Source of the DNA: Xanthostigma xanthostigma
Taxonomy: Eukaryota; Arthropoda; Insecta; Raphidioptera; Raphidiidae
NCBI GenBank assembly: GCA_963575645.1
Contig: OY754464.1
Location: forward strand, 32,565,501-32,629,500
Direction: 5' to 3'
DNA length: 64,000 nt
Below the pieces are notes generated by a model that made no database searches, had not been told where the DNA came from, and worked only from the letters and a program-made list of their open reading frames with translations. Both the position numbers and the translations under genes were made by a program. Positions 11,757-23,717 of this stretch are shown here, piece by piece (the first letter of the stretch is position 1; every line of letters begins with the position of its first letter).

Positions 11757-12975
11757 AAGAATATCATCCCTTAACAACCGGCGAAACTTCTTTTGTTTTA
11801 TGTTGTATGAATTGTATATTCTAATTATTTATATCTTAACTATTATCGTATTGAAATTTTGTAGGCATATTTCACATAATATTGCGAACATTTTTAAGCA
11901 AAAAAAAAAATAATACATATTTTTCCTTCTGAAAATTTGCTAAGTGTGAATAATAAGAATTTGATGTACGTGTTGCATTTCAACCGATGATTATTGACAC
12001 AGTGCAGCTATTTGTATGCATTTCATACAATTTGTTTCTTTCAAATCTTATATAATACAAATACTTATCATGCGTATACAACATACATATATATTGTGAT
12101 TGTGTGTCGTACACACACACACACACTAACGCAATTACTCAGGTTATACGTGTGACGGGATGCTCTCAATAGGTACATACATAAAAAATATTGTAATAGC
12201 TGCAATTTGCAAATAAAAAAATAGTCTGCTTTTAGTATTTTACCATTTTAACTCTGCGAGTGGGCAACGGTCTAATTTAGGTTAAAATTTAATTTTCAAA
12301 ATTTTACAATATTTTTCGGTTTGAAGCTCAAAAAGATATTGTTCATCTGTACGGTCTGTTAGTTTTATTTGGGCGTTATGCTTTCACGATACTACTAAAT
12401 AACAGTTGTGGAAGTATTCGCATTGCACTCATTAGGGTCCCAAAGAAATTTACATTGCAAAAAGAAATGGAAGGGTCTTTTGAGATCCTCTTTGATACTA
12501 GATCCCGGGCATGCGTCTTTGCTAGTAGGCAACTCACTTATTAAAAAGAAATATTACCTTATCAGTATCTATCAGGTCATAATTTGTAACATTTTCATTC
12601 GTTTGTTCAACAATTACGTCTCCGTCAATTTCCTAAACTGTATTTAGATAAATCGCCTCGTTCTGGATTTCAATTTCTATATTATTTTAGAAACAGAAGC
12701 AAAGTTTTGAACTATTACATTTTCAAATAATTATTTTTTTTATTATAAAGAAGATTTTTTCATGTTTGCTATTTTTTTCTGAGAAAACCTTCCCTCGCTT
12801 TCCGAGGAACCCATAACCTGAGTCGTTTTTTATTTCCCCGCCTGTAATCCTTCTCAATAGTATTCTCAGAGCGTTCCATAATACGTAGGTACTAATGCAC
12901 AGAGATTTTTACTTCAATAATATGATCGTTTTCGATTGCCTATCTAAGTACTAAATAAAATCATATTTCACGGCT

Positions 12976-13371
12976 TTACCCTATATCATAAGTCCATTTG
13001 TGTTGCGAAATGAGACGAGGCGATGTTGGAGAGAGACATCGCAATAAAAGTGTACGCCCAAAATTTACGTTTTTGGTACCTCGTCTCTCACCGCGGAATC
13101 CCTGAGAAACTTTAGGAAAGTGATCCAACAGCGTTAATATAGCAGATACCCATTCTTTAAGTTTTGGATATAGCAAAGTCCCAGCTGTGTCTTCCGCGCA
13201 GAAAACTTGGTACCAAAATTTTTCAGGATCTTCTTCATCTGTTTCCAGAAGACTGTTGTTAAATTTCAAATGACGCCACTCATTGTCCAAAATTTGTAAA
13301 TCTGCCTGCCCGATAATGCCAAGTAAACCTCGTGCGATATCATTCAATGATACGACGCTGCGGCATACCAT
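12976..13371 (-). pseudogene. hAT-like transposase C-terminal fragment
   Basis: This 131-codon open frame reads, after about 28 residues, NEWRHLKF, then DEEDPEKFWYQVF, then GTLLYPKLKEWVSAILTL. That spacing (E/W-R-x-L, D-P-x-x-F-W, Y-P-x-L, then a hydrophobic L-x-L) matches the C-terminal dimerisation region of hAT/ZBED-like transposases. In the family the next residues are a PHS-like motif and a V/I-E-R-x-F-S motif; here the frame runs into unrelated residues, suggesting a frameshift after about residue 83. The DDE catalytic region is not visible. The frame starts only about 100 bp inside the right terminus and points into the element, an odd position for a C-terminal domain, so an internal rearrangement or large deletion is likely. 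Confidence 0.65.
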
Positions 13372-13468
13372 TTAAAAATCTGTATAAAAGTAGAATAAAA
13401 TCTGGCATCTGTGACGATCGCTCAAAATCTGTATAAATACAGATAAATCTGTATGTATGGCAGCACTG

Positions 13469-13476
13469 GCTTCATT
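13469..13476. other. 8-bp target-site duplication, right (GCTTCATT)
   Basis: Exact copy of 9907-9914. Confidence 0.9.
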
Positions 13477-16400
13477 ATACCTATTATGTACGTAGTGCGT
13501 GAAGACTAAGATATTTTACGAATGTGACAATATGCTAAAAACGAAATTTAGCTAGTTTTATCAATAATTAGAATAATAAAGAATTTTACAATGTAAACTG
13601 AAGATGTATAATAAGTCAATAAGTTAAGATAATTGATTTCAAAATATTACATAAAACGAGTCATAATATCATCATGCACGTACGTACTTCCCATAAAGTT
13701 AATTTTTAATTTTTAATGACAGTCAAATTTTTGAGCAAGTTTACTTCTAATTGTAGTTGTATTCGTTGTATTCTCATGAAGTTTTCACAATCGCTATACA
13801 GGCTTAAAAAGCAGTTATTTTATAGGTTAGTGTGCAAATTAGATTTTGTAACAATTATTATTATTTTATTCAACATACCTATTTACCTATTGTAACATGA
13901 ATATTATTTAATTCAACATATTTATTAACATGAGTTTGTAACATGAATATTATTTAATTCAATACATTTATTAATTTAAGTTTTATTAACATGAACATTA
14001 CTTCCTAGTTCATACGCTCCTTTGCCATCTTGCCCCTGTTTCTTTACATGATCACCAGAGTACACCAGTGGCGGTGTGGCTTTTTAAGACGTGGTGTTAC
14101 AATTTCACATTGTTACAGTGACAATACTATATAAAAAAAATTACTTTCCAACAATGTCACTGTCGGGACTTTACCCCGAAACGTCAACTCACCGGTTCCC
14201 CCTCCAACGACTTATTATCACAAAGTGCGCGGATACTGCGGGTGGTTGTGTCTCAACGCGCGCTTTAAAAATAAATGTTTTCTAACAGTTAGATCATACT
14301 TTTTTGTTTGCTTAGGTATTTTTTATTTGTTCCTCTATATATAATATATATATAGCCAAAAGCTCCAATACTTCTGTTGCTACCGTGTTTCGTCATAATC
14401 GCGGGGGAGCAGCTAACTTAACATAAAATAATTGATGTAATTTTTATCGTGAAATTTAAAACGTTTCGAATGTCTAAAGTAAAACTTAATGACTGAAGAC
14501 AAAAGGTTAGGCCACCGTGTTTTTTTGTGACAAATTTTGGATCTTGTCTACAATTCCCATCAAAAAGTAGACAGAATTCCTTTCATCCTTCAATTGGAAC
14601 AATCTAAAGCACGTCTATCTGTATTTCCGCTTTGAGGTTTTGTTTCAACTTGTATAAAGTGTGTTCGGCATTACCATTAATCGCGACCTTTCATGTCCAA
14701 TTTACACAACTCGGTTGCAGTGAACCATTACAACGCACACAACACATATATGCCTCGGAGCCCTTTATAGAAAGATCGGACAATGATCAGTAAGGTATAG
14801 ATTGCATATGTGTTGCTTAAATGTACTCTGTAACTTATACTAGATATTATACACGCCTCTTTCTAATATCGCAGTACCGTATTTGCTCTATCGACGTTTC
14901 TGTATTTATATTATGTACATAGATGAAACTGGGGGTAACAAAAGGTAACCCCGCTGCACTTAGACTTACAAGAGAGCATTTTGTATCATCGGCATCTAAA
15001 CCAGATCCAGCACAGTCCTGAACCTTTACGGATATTCGTGATGGACCTGTTATATCTTATGGTAACCAAATATTGGTTTCCCAGGGTTAGTTGAAGGCGT
15101 TTGTGTATGTATTACTTTCGAAACATGTCTCCGAAACGCCATCGCAAAAGGCAATCAGTTCTATCAGACTCACGTCTCTCAAATCATTGGTTCCCAAAGT
15201 GTGAGATCCAAAGGTCATATCTGAGAGACGCCAAAGCAGCACATTATACAATTATTTGTGACAGAACGATTCATTATTCTAACCATCCAACCCACACAAG
15301 GAACTTTAAACCAGTCCCATTGAAAATTCCAGATCACAGTGTCCCGTTAAAAGTCCTGTCATAATTTGCAACGTTTTTTTTTGTTCTGTTGCAGTAGGTT
15401 TTTGTCAGTTTTCTGTCAGGTTTTGACACTAACTGTTTATAGAAACTCATATGTAAACGTCTGAAATCCTCAGATTTAAATGGTTTAAATTTCCGAATAG
15501 CACTTTTCATTCAATCAGGGTGCTCTGCGCGCTCTTCTTCGGAGGACTATATTATTACCCATTAGGTACAGTTAAGTACGTGCCTAAGGGTCAAAATCGA
15601 TGCCAAAATATATCTACAAAATGTAAAAAAATATATATATTTTGGATCGATCAATCTAATGATGTAGACGTGTAAAATCTTTCCCAGAGAGCAATTCGAG
15701 AAAAGTTTAGAATGACAAAAAAGTTGATCTAGTTCCGAAGAGGCCAGGGATTTGTTGAAACAGTTACAAGAGAAGGAATTAGACAAACGTTGAGACTTTG
15801 CTACGAATATCTAATAGACTCTCGATTTCGAACAGTTCAGCCGATTGAATCATTTTCAATTCTCAAGAGCATTAAAAATAATTTGCGAAATGATATAAAG
15901 TAAGAACACTCCTGAAGACCTATTCTTAAATGTGTAATATTATTTAGGAAGTGAAGAATAATTTTTATTTAGTTCTATCAATGTTTTTCTTTTTTCTCTT
16001 GTCAAGCATGGATTGAAGGAAGAAGAGCCGTGCGTTTAAGGATTGTGTCGTAGGGAATCACAGGAGGTTAAGGTTCGATCTTCATTCGCTGCCACATTGA
16101 ATACGCACGCGTTTAAATATTTCGGACAATTCCGTAGTATTTGTGTCATGTATTCATGGACTATTTATGGGACGCAATCGTTGCCTGAAAAATATCATAC
16201 CTTAGGAATTCGTCAGTGCAATATTATGTTGATACTCTTTTGTAGATTATTAATTTCAAAGAAGTCGAGTATCTATGAGTTATTATTTGCACTACTAAAA
16301 TCACTTTGGGGTTTTCCATAAACTAAGTAGGTCTTACTAAATATTAACATATACGCTAGCGACATCGGATGGCATTTTTTTTAAGTAGATGTAGTTCCTT

Positions 16401-16480
16401 AATAAAAATTTGACAGTTATATAAAAGATCAGTTGAACTTTTACAATTTGTTAACAAATCTTGTTCAAAGTGCTACTCTC
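13477..16480. other. Unannotated stretch with one possible repeat relic
   Basis: Around 14148-14176, AACAATGTCACTGTCGGGA then ACCCCGAAACGTC resembles the minus-strand end of the tRNA-like domain at 37220, so a degraded relative may sit here. The rest has no recognisable gene, RNA or repeat pair; the open frames at 15101-15364, 15562-15786 and 16043-16321 show no family features. Confidence 0.4.
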
Positions 16481-16849
16481 TGTTTTTTTTTGCAGACGGT
16501 TGTAAAGTTAGAGGGAAGACACACATTATTAACGACTTTAGAAACTTATATCTCGGAAAAGACCTGACCAACAATACCGATGCGCGCAAATAAAAGTGTT
16601 TGTAATTTCGTTTCACAATTATTGTATGGCAGTATGACACCTGTCTGTAAAATTTCTTCCAAATCGATGGAAAGATGACGGAGTTATAGTGTTGTGACAT
16701 ACAAACAGACACATGCACGGGACGAAATTATAAGAGCTGTTTTATTTTGTCATTTGGCCACATAACCCCAAAAAGACGTCCCTCTTGCACCCCTAGTATA
16801 ATATATGGTACGGGTATGGTTCGCAAGGTGTGCAGAGCCGGCAATGCCC

Positions 16850-17285
16850 GAGCAATGTCAGCATTGTACGCGTCGCTTGGCAAAGTCCGCAGAAATGGTT
16901 GATTAGCGGATATGACACGGCTTGATGTGAGCAATAACATATTGCCCATCCAATGGAGCGCACAGTCGACAATTACTATAATTTCATTGCGGTCTTTGCG
17001 CAGTTCTAAGTAAGCATTATTAACAACGCTTAATTCGTGTATTTAGGTTTTACCTGTTTTATTTATTTCTGAGGACTATAATGGTCATCTACGTTATTAC
17101 ACAAAAAAATGACCAATTATTTTAATCATTAGTCGTAGATATGGAAACAAAATTATTGCAATAGGTACGTAATAAAATATTTTAAAATTTCAACATACAT
17201 ACTCGTATGTTTATAATTAAAGTATCCGTTACATTTAGATAGTCACATAAAACTATTTAATTGTTACTCGTCAACACTTTCGAAA
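16850..17285 (+). repeat. Dispersed repeat of about 440 bp, copy 1
   Basis: Ordered blocks are shared with 49225-49680 in the same orientation: GCAGAAATGGTTGATTAGCGG, AAAATTATTGCAATAG, GTAATAAAATATT, TTCAACATNCNTACG, ATAATTAAAG, CGTTACATTTA and TTGTTACTC. Length and internal AATAAA-like words would fit a decayed LTR or MITE; no coding frame or clear ends. Confidence 0.7.
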
Positions 17286-17671
17286 AACAAAAGAAACATT
17301 AATTTCTTAGTACACATTAGGTAAAATTATATGCTACTAGCCGTTCTGTTCCTCTAAAATTGAGGAGATTTATTTAATACGTTATATATAAACACACGAC
17401 GGTTTCAATAGCTTTCATGTGTGATAACATAAATTAAGTGTAGAGTTGACCCCACCAATTTTCTCCAGATGTGTTTTGCACTAAAAAATTCACATTTAAT
17501 AGTCATTCTTTCGGTGGTGAAAGTAGCAGTCATCTATCTGGATCAATCATTTATTATTAGTATTTATGATAAAAATAATTATTATTGTAACCCAATGTGT
17601 CTTGAGAAGAACATAAAAGTATCGCTTAGTTATTTTATTTGGTATGTTTTTTTTTTATTGGCTGAAAACAG

Positions 17672-17725
17672 AGCTGCAGTAACTAAGGAAGGGCCCCAGT
17701 ATGAACCAGGAATGGATACAGACTG
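17672..17725 (+). other. Candidate 54-base in-frame cassette exon
   Basis: A long pyrimidine tract (TATG, then ten T, ATTGGCTGAAAACAG) precedes a 54-base open segment that ends at ACTG/GTAAGTCC, a strong donor. It reads AAVTKEGPQYEPGMDTD in one frame, entering and leaving in the same phase so it could be skipped without a frameshift. I recognise no family. The local composition is higher in GC than its surroundings, which supports coding. With 5466-5538 it would make a second plus-strand exon, but nothing links the two. Confidence 0.3.
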
Positions 17726-18265
17726 GTAAGTCCAGATAAGTGGTGAAAAAGTGATAAATAAGGGCAGATTTTTTTTAAAAAACTCATTATCTCAAAACAT
17801 AGTTTTCTGAGGTTCTATACATCATATCTCAAAAACCGTTCCATAAAATTTTAAGAAACTTTTAAGGGGTCCTTTTGTGCTATCATACCTTCAATGTGAC
17901 ATTAAATTTATGTCAAAATAATTATTAGAAAAAAAGTTAGAACCTTTCAATTGTCACAAAATAGCTATTTTTTTAAATTTTATTTTCAACTAGCGAAAAA
18001 AAATTTTTTTTCAAAAAAAAAACAGGCAAAGTCACGTGGAAACTACAAGTATTAAAATTAATTTAGCTTTGGAAATTTTGTTCCAGATTGCTTCATGGCG
18101 GCTGTGGAATGTACGGAGGGCAGAGTTAGATTTCCTGCAAGGATTTTTTATCTAACCAATATGTAAGCTCCTATGGGGTCCAACTTTTTTTTAAATGTCA
18201 TTACCTTCTTAATTTTAATGTATGTAGTTTTTTCCAAACAATCCCAAAAAATCTCAAAAAATCGG
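17726..18265. other. Unannotated stretch
   Basis: AT-rich with homopolymer runs; no gene or repeat recognised. Confidence 0.4.
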
Positions 18266-18389
18266 GGTTTTTTTTATTTTTTTAGAGTTGAAAATCACAC
18301 GATTAAGTTTTGTTTAGGGGGTCTAAGGGGGTTACTTAGACAACAAAACTTAATCGTGTGATTTTCAACTCTAAAAAAATAAAAAAAAC
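18266..18389. repeat. Perfect 47-bp inverted repeat, hairpin
   Basis: 18266-18312 and 18343-18389 are exact reverse complements around a 30-bp spacer (arm core GTTGAAAATCACACGATTAAG). The right arm directly abuts the tRNA-like sequence at 18397. Perfect pairing suggests recent origin. Confidence 0.88.
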
Positions 18390-18396
18390 ATTCATT

Positions 18397-18464
18397 GCGC
18401 ATCGGGAATAGAACCCGGGATACCCGCATGGAAAATGAGTATTCTATTACTGAACCACCGAGAT
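18397..18464 (-). pseudogene. tRNA-Gly(TCC)-like pseudogene
   Basis: The minus strand reads GGTGGTTCAGTAATAGAAT, a TTTTCCA anticodon loop (TCC), GCGGGTATCCCGGGTTC and CCCGATGCGC. This follows tRNA-Gly(TCC) through the D-arm and T-arm, but the acceptor stem does not pair and the D-loop GG is lost (GTAATAG in place of GTGGTAG). It is a pseudogene or SINE head. It is not closely the same sequence as the Gly(GCC)-like copy at 1684. Confidence 0.7.
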
Positions 18465-18579
18465 ATCGATATTTATATAGGTTTAATAACAAATCGTGAA
18501 GTTAGAAGGCGTTGGATTTCACAAAATATTAAAGTCAAAAAACTAACTACTTAATATTAGAAACGGAATCCGTTTTGAA

Positions 18580-18960
18580 AAATTGCAATCTTTTTATTTC
18601 TTTTAAGAACATACGCAATCTTTAAATGTCTATAACACACGTGCGCAATGTATTAGGCAATATCGAATCTATACAGTGTTTGTTTCTGCTTTTTTGTGTA
18701 TAAAAAACTATTTGCGCGAACTCTGTTATACGAAATCTATGTAAAATGTTCTCCTCTTTCGTTTAAAACAGGTTTTGAACCGATCTGATTTAAATTGATC
18801 GAATTATAAGCGAAAACCCTTTTTGTTTTAAATTTGCTCCCCTCTGGGACGATAGTTCAAAAATCAGACTCCGTTAGGATCTGTCTCATGCCCTATATTA
18901 TAAGTGTGCCAAATTTCAACTTTCAATGTCTACGGACAGACATGCAATAGGTATTTAGGT
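18580..18960 (+). repeat. Dispersed repeat with GGAACCC-type wording, copy 1
   Basis: Shares ordered blocks with 38945-39398: TGCAATCTTTTTATTT, ACATACGCAAT, TTCTCCTCTTTCGTTTAA, and GATCTGATTTAAATTGA. The downstream part (18860-18960) contains a weak match to the terminal section of the family (aaatttcaact.., gacagac). It is non-coding; the family resembles a widespread insect repeat ending in GGTACGGAACCCTAAAA. Confidence 0.7.
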
Positions 18961-18969
18961 TAGAATAGA

Positions 18970-21094
18970 TTTTCTTTACGGTTTTTTTTCTCTAGCCCTC
19001 TCCATTCATATCTATAACGTCCCATAAGAAACTTCGTTCCAATAAAAAAATTAAACTCTTAGTACATTCTTCAAAATTATTACATCTTCCTAATAATCCA
19101 TGTTCTGGCCGTAAAAAATTGTGCGGCACAACACTGCTAAATTAATACTATGATGAAAAACATCAAATCACTGGCAGACTATTCATTTTTTTTTTCATTT
19201 TTTGTTATCAATCAGTACTTCGAAGTTCGAATCATAGAGAAGCATTATTTATTTACAGTTATCACCAACTGCCTCGCAAAAGTTTTTGCACACATGGTGT
19301 ATGTCACATTGAACCTTTAGATATATATTTCTGGAGAGGTCTGCCAGATAGGCTAAAAAAATTTCCAAAGCAGCCATAACTGTATTTGATGCGTATCATA
19401 TTATCCGTCAAATTTAATAATTTTTAGTAATGTTGTAGGGTCAGAGTTTAGAATATCAGTTTTAATAACTTTAGCAACTAGTATTTTATGAAACGAATAT
19501 TTGACGCATCATTACTATTACATTATTATCACTGCAAAAATAAAGCCACAAAATAACTGTTTCGGTCCTGCACAATATACTTTAATAATAATAGATATCG
19601 ATATAACAATTTCAAATAAAAATATTCACGTTTATAAATTACTCCGGACAAAAGTTAAAAGAGATCAGTAATAAAAATCGAGTTTTCATTTGTTCAACTC
19701 AACAATGCTAGTTAAAAAATATGTTCATCGGTCAGATATTTCTGTTAAAGCCAACATTTTCATATATATTTCTATAGGCTGAACAAATTTATGATCTATG
19801 ATATTATAGTTTCATTATGAATCTCCCCTACATGCTCATTGCTCATGTGATATTGCAAATTATATATTATGATTAATTTACGCTAATTTGAGAGCTCATT
19901 TGTATAATAACTTTTCTTGACGACAGTAGAACGTGTTTAAAATGTTGTCCCAAAACTAAGAGACATGATATTTCAAATTAGTTTTTACTCAAATATTTTT
20001 TTACAATGTATGATTACATATAGTACGTAGGTATACTATATGTATAAATAATAATTTACTAACAATAATAAGAGTCAATGTGTATCAAATTTAAGAAAAG
20101 AGACTGTGTATTTTACACTACACACTACAAAAGTAAATCACCACATCACTACACACGCAGAGAGAAAGAAAAAGAGAGGGTATCGACTGTATAGAACCAT
20201 TGTTCGTACATCGTCGGGGCTCCTCATTATACTTTCAGTCTCCATGAATCTAATTCGCTCTACCGTGCGAAAAGAAGTTTTACTTCAAAAATGTTTTCTC
20301 TTTAGGGACACAACATTCGGAAATTTAGGTGCGAAAATCGAAAGCAACGTGCAGCCTTTTGTCGATTTAGGCCGGTTTGCGGCACTTTAAAAAAATTCAA
20401 AATAAAAAAACACTCGAATTAGTTATGTGTCGAATAGATCCGACGCATCGTATTGCAGTGGCGTGGGTCATTGTCAGTTACTTCGCGATGGTGCCAGGTC
20501 AAATAAAGTCTATTCAGTGGACGTTCTACTTTGAACACGTTTTGGGATAGATTCAACATAGCATTAGTTCTAATAAATATAGCAATAGGTCGTTTTGTTG
20601 AAAGGATACTCTGATAACTGTTTGAGAATGTTTTGCGTATTATATATAAATTGATTCTTTCAAATCCATTTTTGGTTATAAAATTCCTAGCATCGAACAC
20701 AAAGCCGCTACAAAATTGTCGAACGGTTTTGATATTATTCTTCTTTTGCACATCGCTCAATAGAAAATGATGTATTGCTAAAACGTTAAATCTTCCCTAA
20801 GAGAGCGTGTATGACTGGCTTTATAACAAACAACCCGTACACAACAACAATCATGATTTATGTTAAAATGAACTGAGTGCACTGCACTTAACTAACAAAG
20901 AACAAGCTTACTACAATAATTTATACAATCGCATTGTTTATATATTATTTTTTTGATAGAATGATACACCGCGGTTATCGAGCGATGTAACAAAATATAT
21001 AGTTTTGTCATACAAAGGGCGAGACTTTTTACAATCAAAAGTAAAAATTGAAGTTAACGGTCAAATTGTACGGGTAGGTGTAACTTAGGACTTT
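18970..21094. other. Unannotated stretch with an unresolved minus-strand frame
   Basis: No repeat pair recognised. A 113-codon minus-strand open frame at 20419-20760 (from MSDVQKKNNIKTVRQFCSGF) is the longest here; it shows no domain that I recognise, and the flanks show no clear promoter or splice signals. The palindromic word AGAAGTTTTACTTCA recurs at 20272. Confidence 0.35.
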
Positions 21095-21545
21095 TTACCC
21101 GACTGCGGCGAAGCCAAAAGGAAGGGTTATGAGTTTAGCAATATATATAATATGTTTGTATTTACGAATGTTTCACCGTAACGCCTAAACTATTCATCTG
21201 ATTTTGATAAATAAGGTATCAATCGATTCGTTATTATGGCCCGGGTAACAGGCTACATTTATTTTTGAATTTTGATCCCGGGGATGAAAAAATTGAAAAA
21301 ATAAAAAATAAGTTCAAAAAAAAAATTTAAATAAAAAATAAGTTCAAAAACTAAAACTCAACTACAGAAAAGTATAAAAGAAGAAAATATTCTCATCTGA
21401 GGATAGCCGTGATCATTTCAGATATATGAGACCCCTCTAGATGTATAGCGTGATGCACTTTGCCCTAGAACTTAATACTATTAAAATGTAATTGAGAATA
21501 TTTTCTTGTTTCATACTTTTCAGTAGTCGGGTTTTAGTTTGTGAA
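21095..21545 (+). repeat. Dispersed repeat (CCCGACTGCGGCGAAGCC family), copy 1
   Basis: Starts with TTTTTACCCGACTGCGGCG and runs through GAAGGGTTATGAG, CATCTGATTTTGATAAATAAG, ATCAATCGATTCGTTAT and GATGTATAGCGTGATGCACT. The second half is a foldback (AGAAAATATTCTCA... TGAGAATATTTTCTTG). The same family lies inverted at 59095-60366, where a MITE interrupts it. Confidence 0.85.
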
Positions 21546-21549
21546 CATA

Positions 21550-22845
21550 TTTTTCATTTTAAAAAACTGTCATCACATGAAAAAACGTCAACCATTGTAG
21601 TAAATTAGAACCAGTATCTCCCGATTGCACGTTTATTGCTGTACACCTTTACCATACTCGTTGATTTCGACTGTTGTGAAAATATGGATTTACTCAACAT
21701 TTCAAAAATATCGAGTTTGGTATTGCATGATGTAGGTACAGAAAAATCATAGATGTTTTTCTTGATGCTACGGAAACTCAACATCGTTCTATATCTAAAT
21801 ATTTTGAGAACAAAACATCGATATTTATTGTGAATAAGTATGTACTAAATACTAGAATAGTACCTACCTACTATTTTTTTTTGTATAATTATCCAAATTG
21901 AGCACTGCCTATAACATACCAATTTTCTCGAAGCGATTCGACATACTTGTGAACCATAGTAGCTTCGGTCTGGATAACGCAGGTCTCAACTTTTCAGGAT
22001 AGAATTGAGTCACCAAGCTTAAGTAACATACCAAATTTCATTTTTATACGCAAGTTTATTGATATCATCGCTCACTCATTCAAAGCGTTTAGGGTATTTC
22101 CCGCAGTCCTAGAAATCTGACATTTGGTATGCAGACTGGGTTTCACGCACAAGTAACGAGAAAATAAAGAAATACGTTACTTTCTTCCTTTAGCACCGCA
22201 AAGAGGATAATATTAACCGACATGCCTCGTAGCACACACGGCAGAAATTATCGTATGATATTTTATCATACAAAAAAATTGAAAACCCATCAAAAACGTT
22301 TCATGTAAACAATAATAATAATAACAACAAACAATAATTATGAGTCACCATAGAGGGCTTTTATTAAACTAAAATAAAATGATTAAAATGAAAACTACAA
22401 AATCAACAGAAAGCCTGGATGTTTGTGAATTTATAGCATCGATGTTCAAAAGACACTGATGTTGACTGTGCCGGTCGATGTACCTACAATGTATCCAACC
22501 AAATATTACAAAATATTCATTATTTTGCTTTCGAGTCCCCATATTTCTCATATTATTCCATTCTAGACTATATGAAAATTTGTGACGAATTTTTGGTTTA
22601 AGTATTGGTTTACTGAATCAATAAATGAACAGTGAAACGAACCATTTTGCGGCGAACAATTTCATTAAAATATATAAAAGTTTTCGTAACTAATAAAAAA
22701 ATAATAACAAGTTCAAAAAAACAACGATGTTATATTCACATTGAAAAATACCTAAATTATCCCAATTATACGAATTTAAAATTGTGTAATTGTTAATGTT
22801 AAGTTATGATTTTTGAGTTTCAAGCTTAAGTAAATGTTAGTGAGA
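21550..22845. other. Unannotated stretch
   Basis: No gene, RNA or repeat pair recognised; open frames here (for example 22369-22551, minus) show no family features. Confidence 0.4.
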
Positions 22846-22850
22846 ACATA

Positions 22851-23546
22851 CCGGGTGAGGCAAAAGTCCCGGAACGGTTGAATATCTCGCATACTACGCA
22901 TCATATAAAAAAAAAAATACGTGTGAAATATTTTTTGCAAAACTATTTTTTGATACCACACATGACTCACCACCCCCCACCCAGTTGGTGGGGGGAGGGG
23001 CAACTTTAAAATTTTAAATAGGAACCCCTATTTTTTATTGCAGATTCGGATTCTACGGGAAAAATTACATACAATTGATGTAATTTTTCCTGTGGGTTTT
23101 TGGGCCCGAAAATACCAAAAAATTTCTCCGAATCGTTTCAAAATTGAAATTTAACCCTTTAGTAATGATTAAAATGTGCTACCAAAATTTTATTAAAATC
23201 GGCCCGACAGGACCAGACTTAAAAATTTTATGAAAACGTTAGTTTGTAGATATGGATTTATTTAGTGAAGGGTGAATTTAATTTGTTGTATTGATAGTAA
23301 TATTAAAATAAAAAAAAAATTACATACAATTGATGTAATTTTACCCGTAGAATCCGAATCTGCAATAAAAAATAGGGGTTCCTATTTAAAATTTTAAAGT
23401 TGCCCCTCCCCCCACCAACTGGGGGGGAAGTCATGTGTGGTATCAAAAAATAGTTTTGCGAAAAATATTTGACACGTATTTTTTTTTTTTATATGATGCG
23501 TAGTATGCGAGATATTCAACCGTTCCGGGACTGTTGCCTCACCTGG
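22851..23546. mobile_element. Palindromic MITE with TA flanks
   Basis: Arms of about 220 bp (22851-23075 and 23322-23546) are near-perfect reverse complements. The termini read CCGGGTGAGGCAAAAGTCCC and, inverted, CCAGGTGAGGCAACAGTCCC. TA lies immediately outside both ends (22849-22850, 23547-23548), fitting Tc1/mariner-type insertion. Each inner arm ends in its own small palindrome TTACATACAATTGATGTAA. There is no transposase. Confidence 0.85.
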
Positions 23547-23717
23547 TATAAGACTTAAAATCATTTTCTGCCAGTCAGCCATTTTTGGTCGACTTCACTG
23601 TTATCTCTCACTAGCACATGGGTGCAATGAATTGCGGTACTTAGTATATCCAGTAATATGTTGCGATATCTACCGTTTGCGAATGAAACCACCTTAGAAA
23701 CGCATATTGTATTATAT

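Larger units (their letters stand above)
9915..13468. mobile_element. 3.55-kb hAT-family DNA transposon, decayed
   Basis: The left end reads CAGTGTTGCCA and the right end TGGCAGCACTG, an 11-bp terminal inverted repeat with one mismatch. Exact 8-bp duplications GCTTCATT flank it, diagnostic of hAT insertion. Both subterminal regions carry many copies of the 8-mer AATCTGTA or close variants (9955-10017 and 13374-13456), likely old transposase-binding sites. A transposase scrap lies at 12976-13371 on the minus strand. A ribozyme-like foldback is nested at 11359-11756, and a short CA microsatellite at 12112-12125. The remaining interior is AT-rich with no intact frame, so the element cannot move on its own. 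Confidence 0.9.

Noticed and set aside
16487-16558. Strong acceptor (TGTTTTTTTTTGCAG) followed by a short open frame VVKLEGRHTLLTTLETYISE
   Set aside because: The frame stops after about 23 codons with no donor, and following sequence (ATGACGGAGTTATAGTGTTG) has repeat-like wording; insufficient for an exon call.
20419-20760. 113-codon minus-strand frame
   Set aside because: Longest in its region but no domain, no supporting signals and nothing similar nearby.
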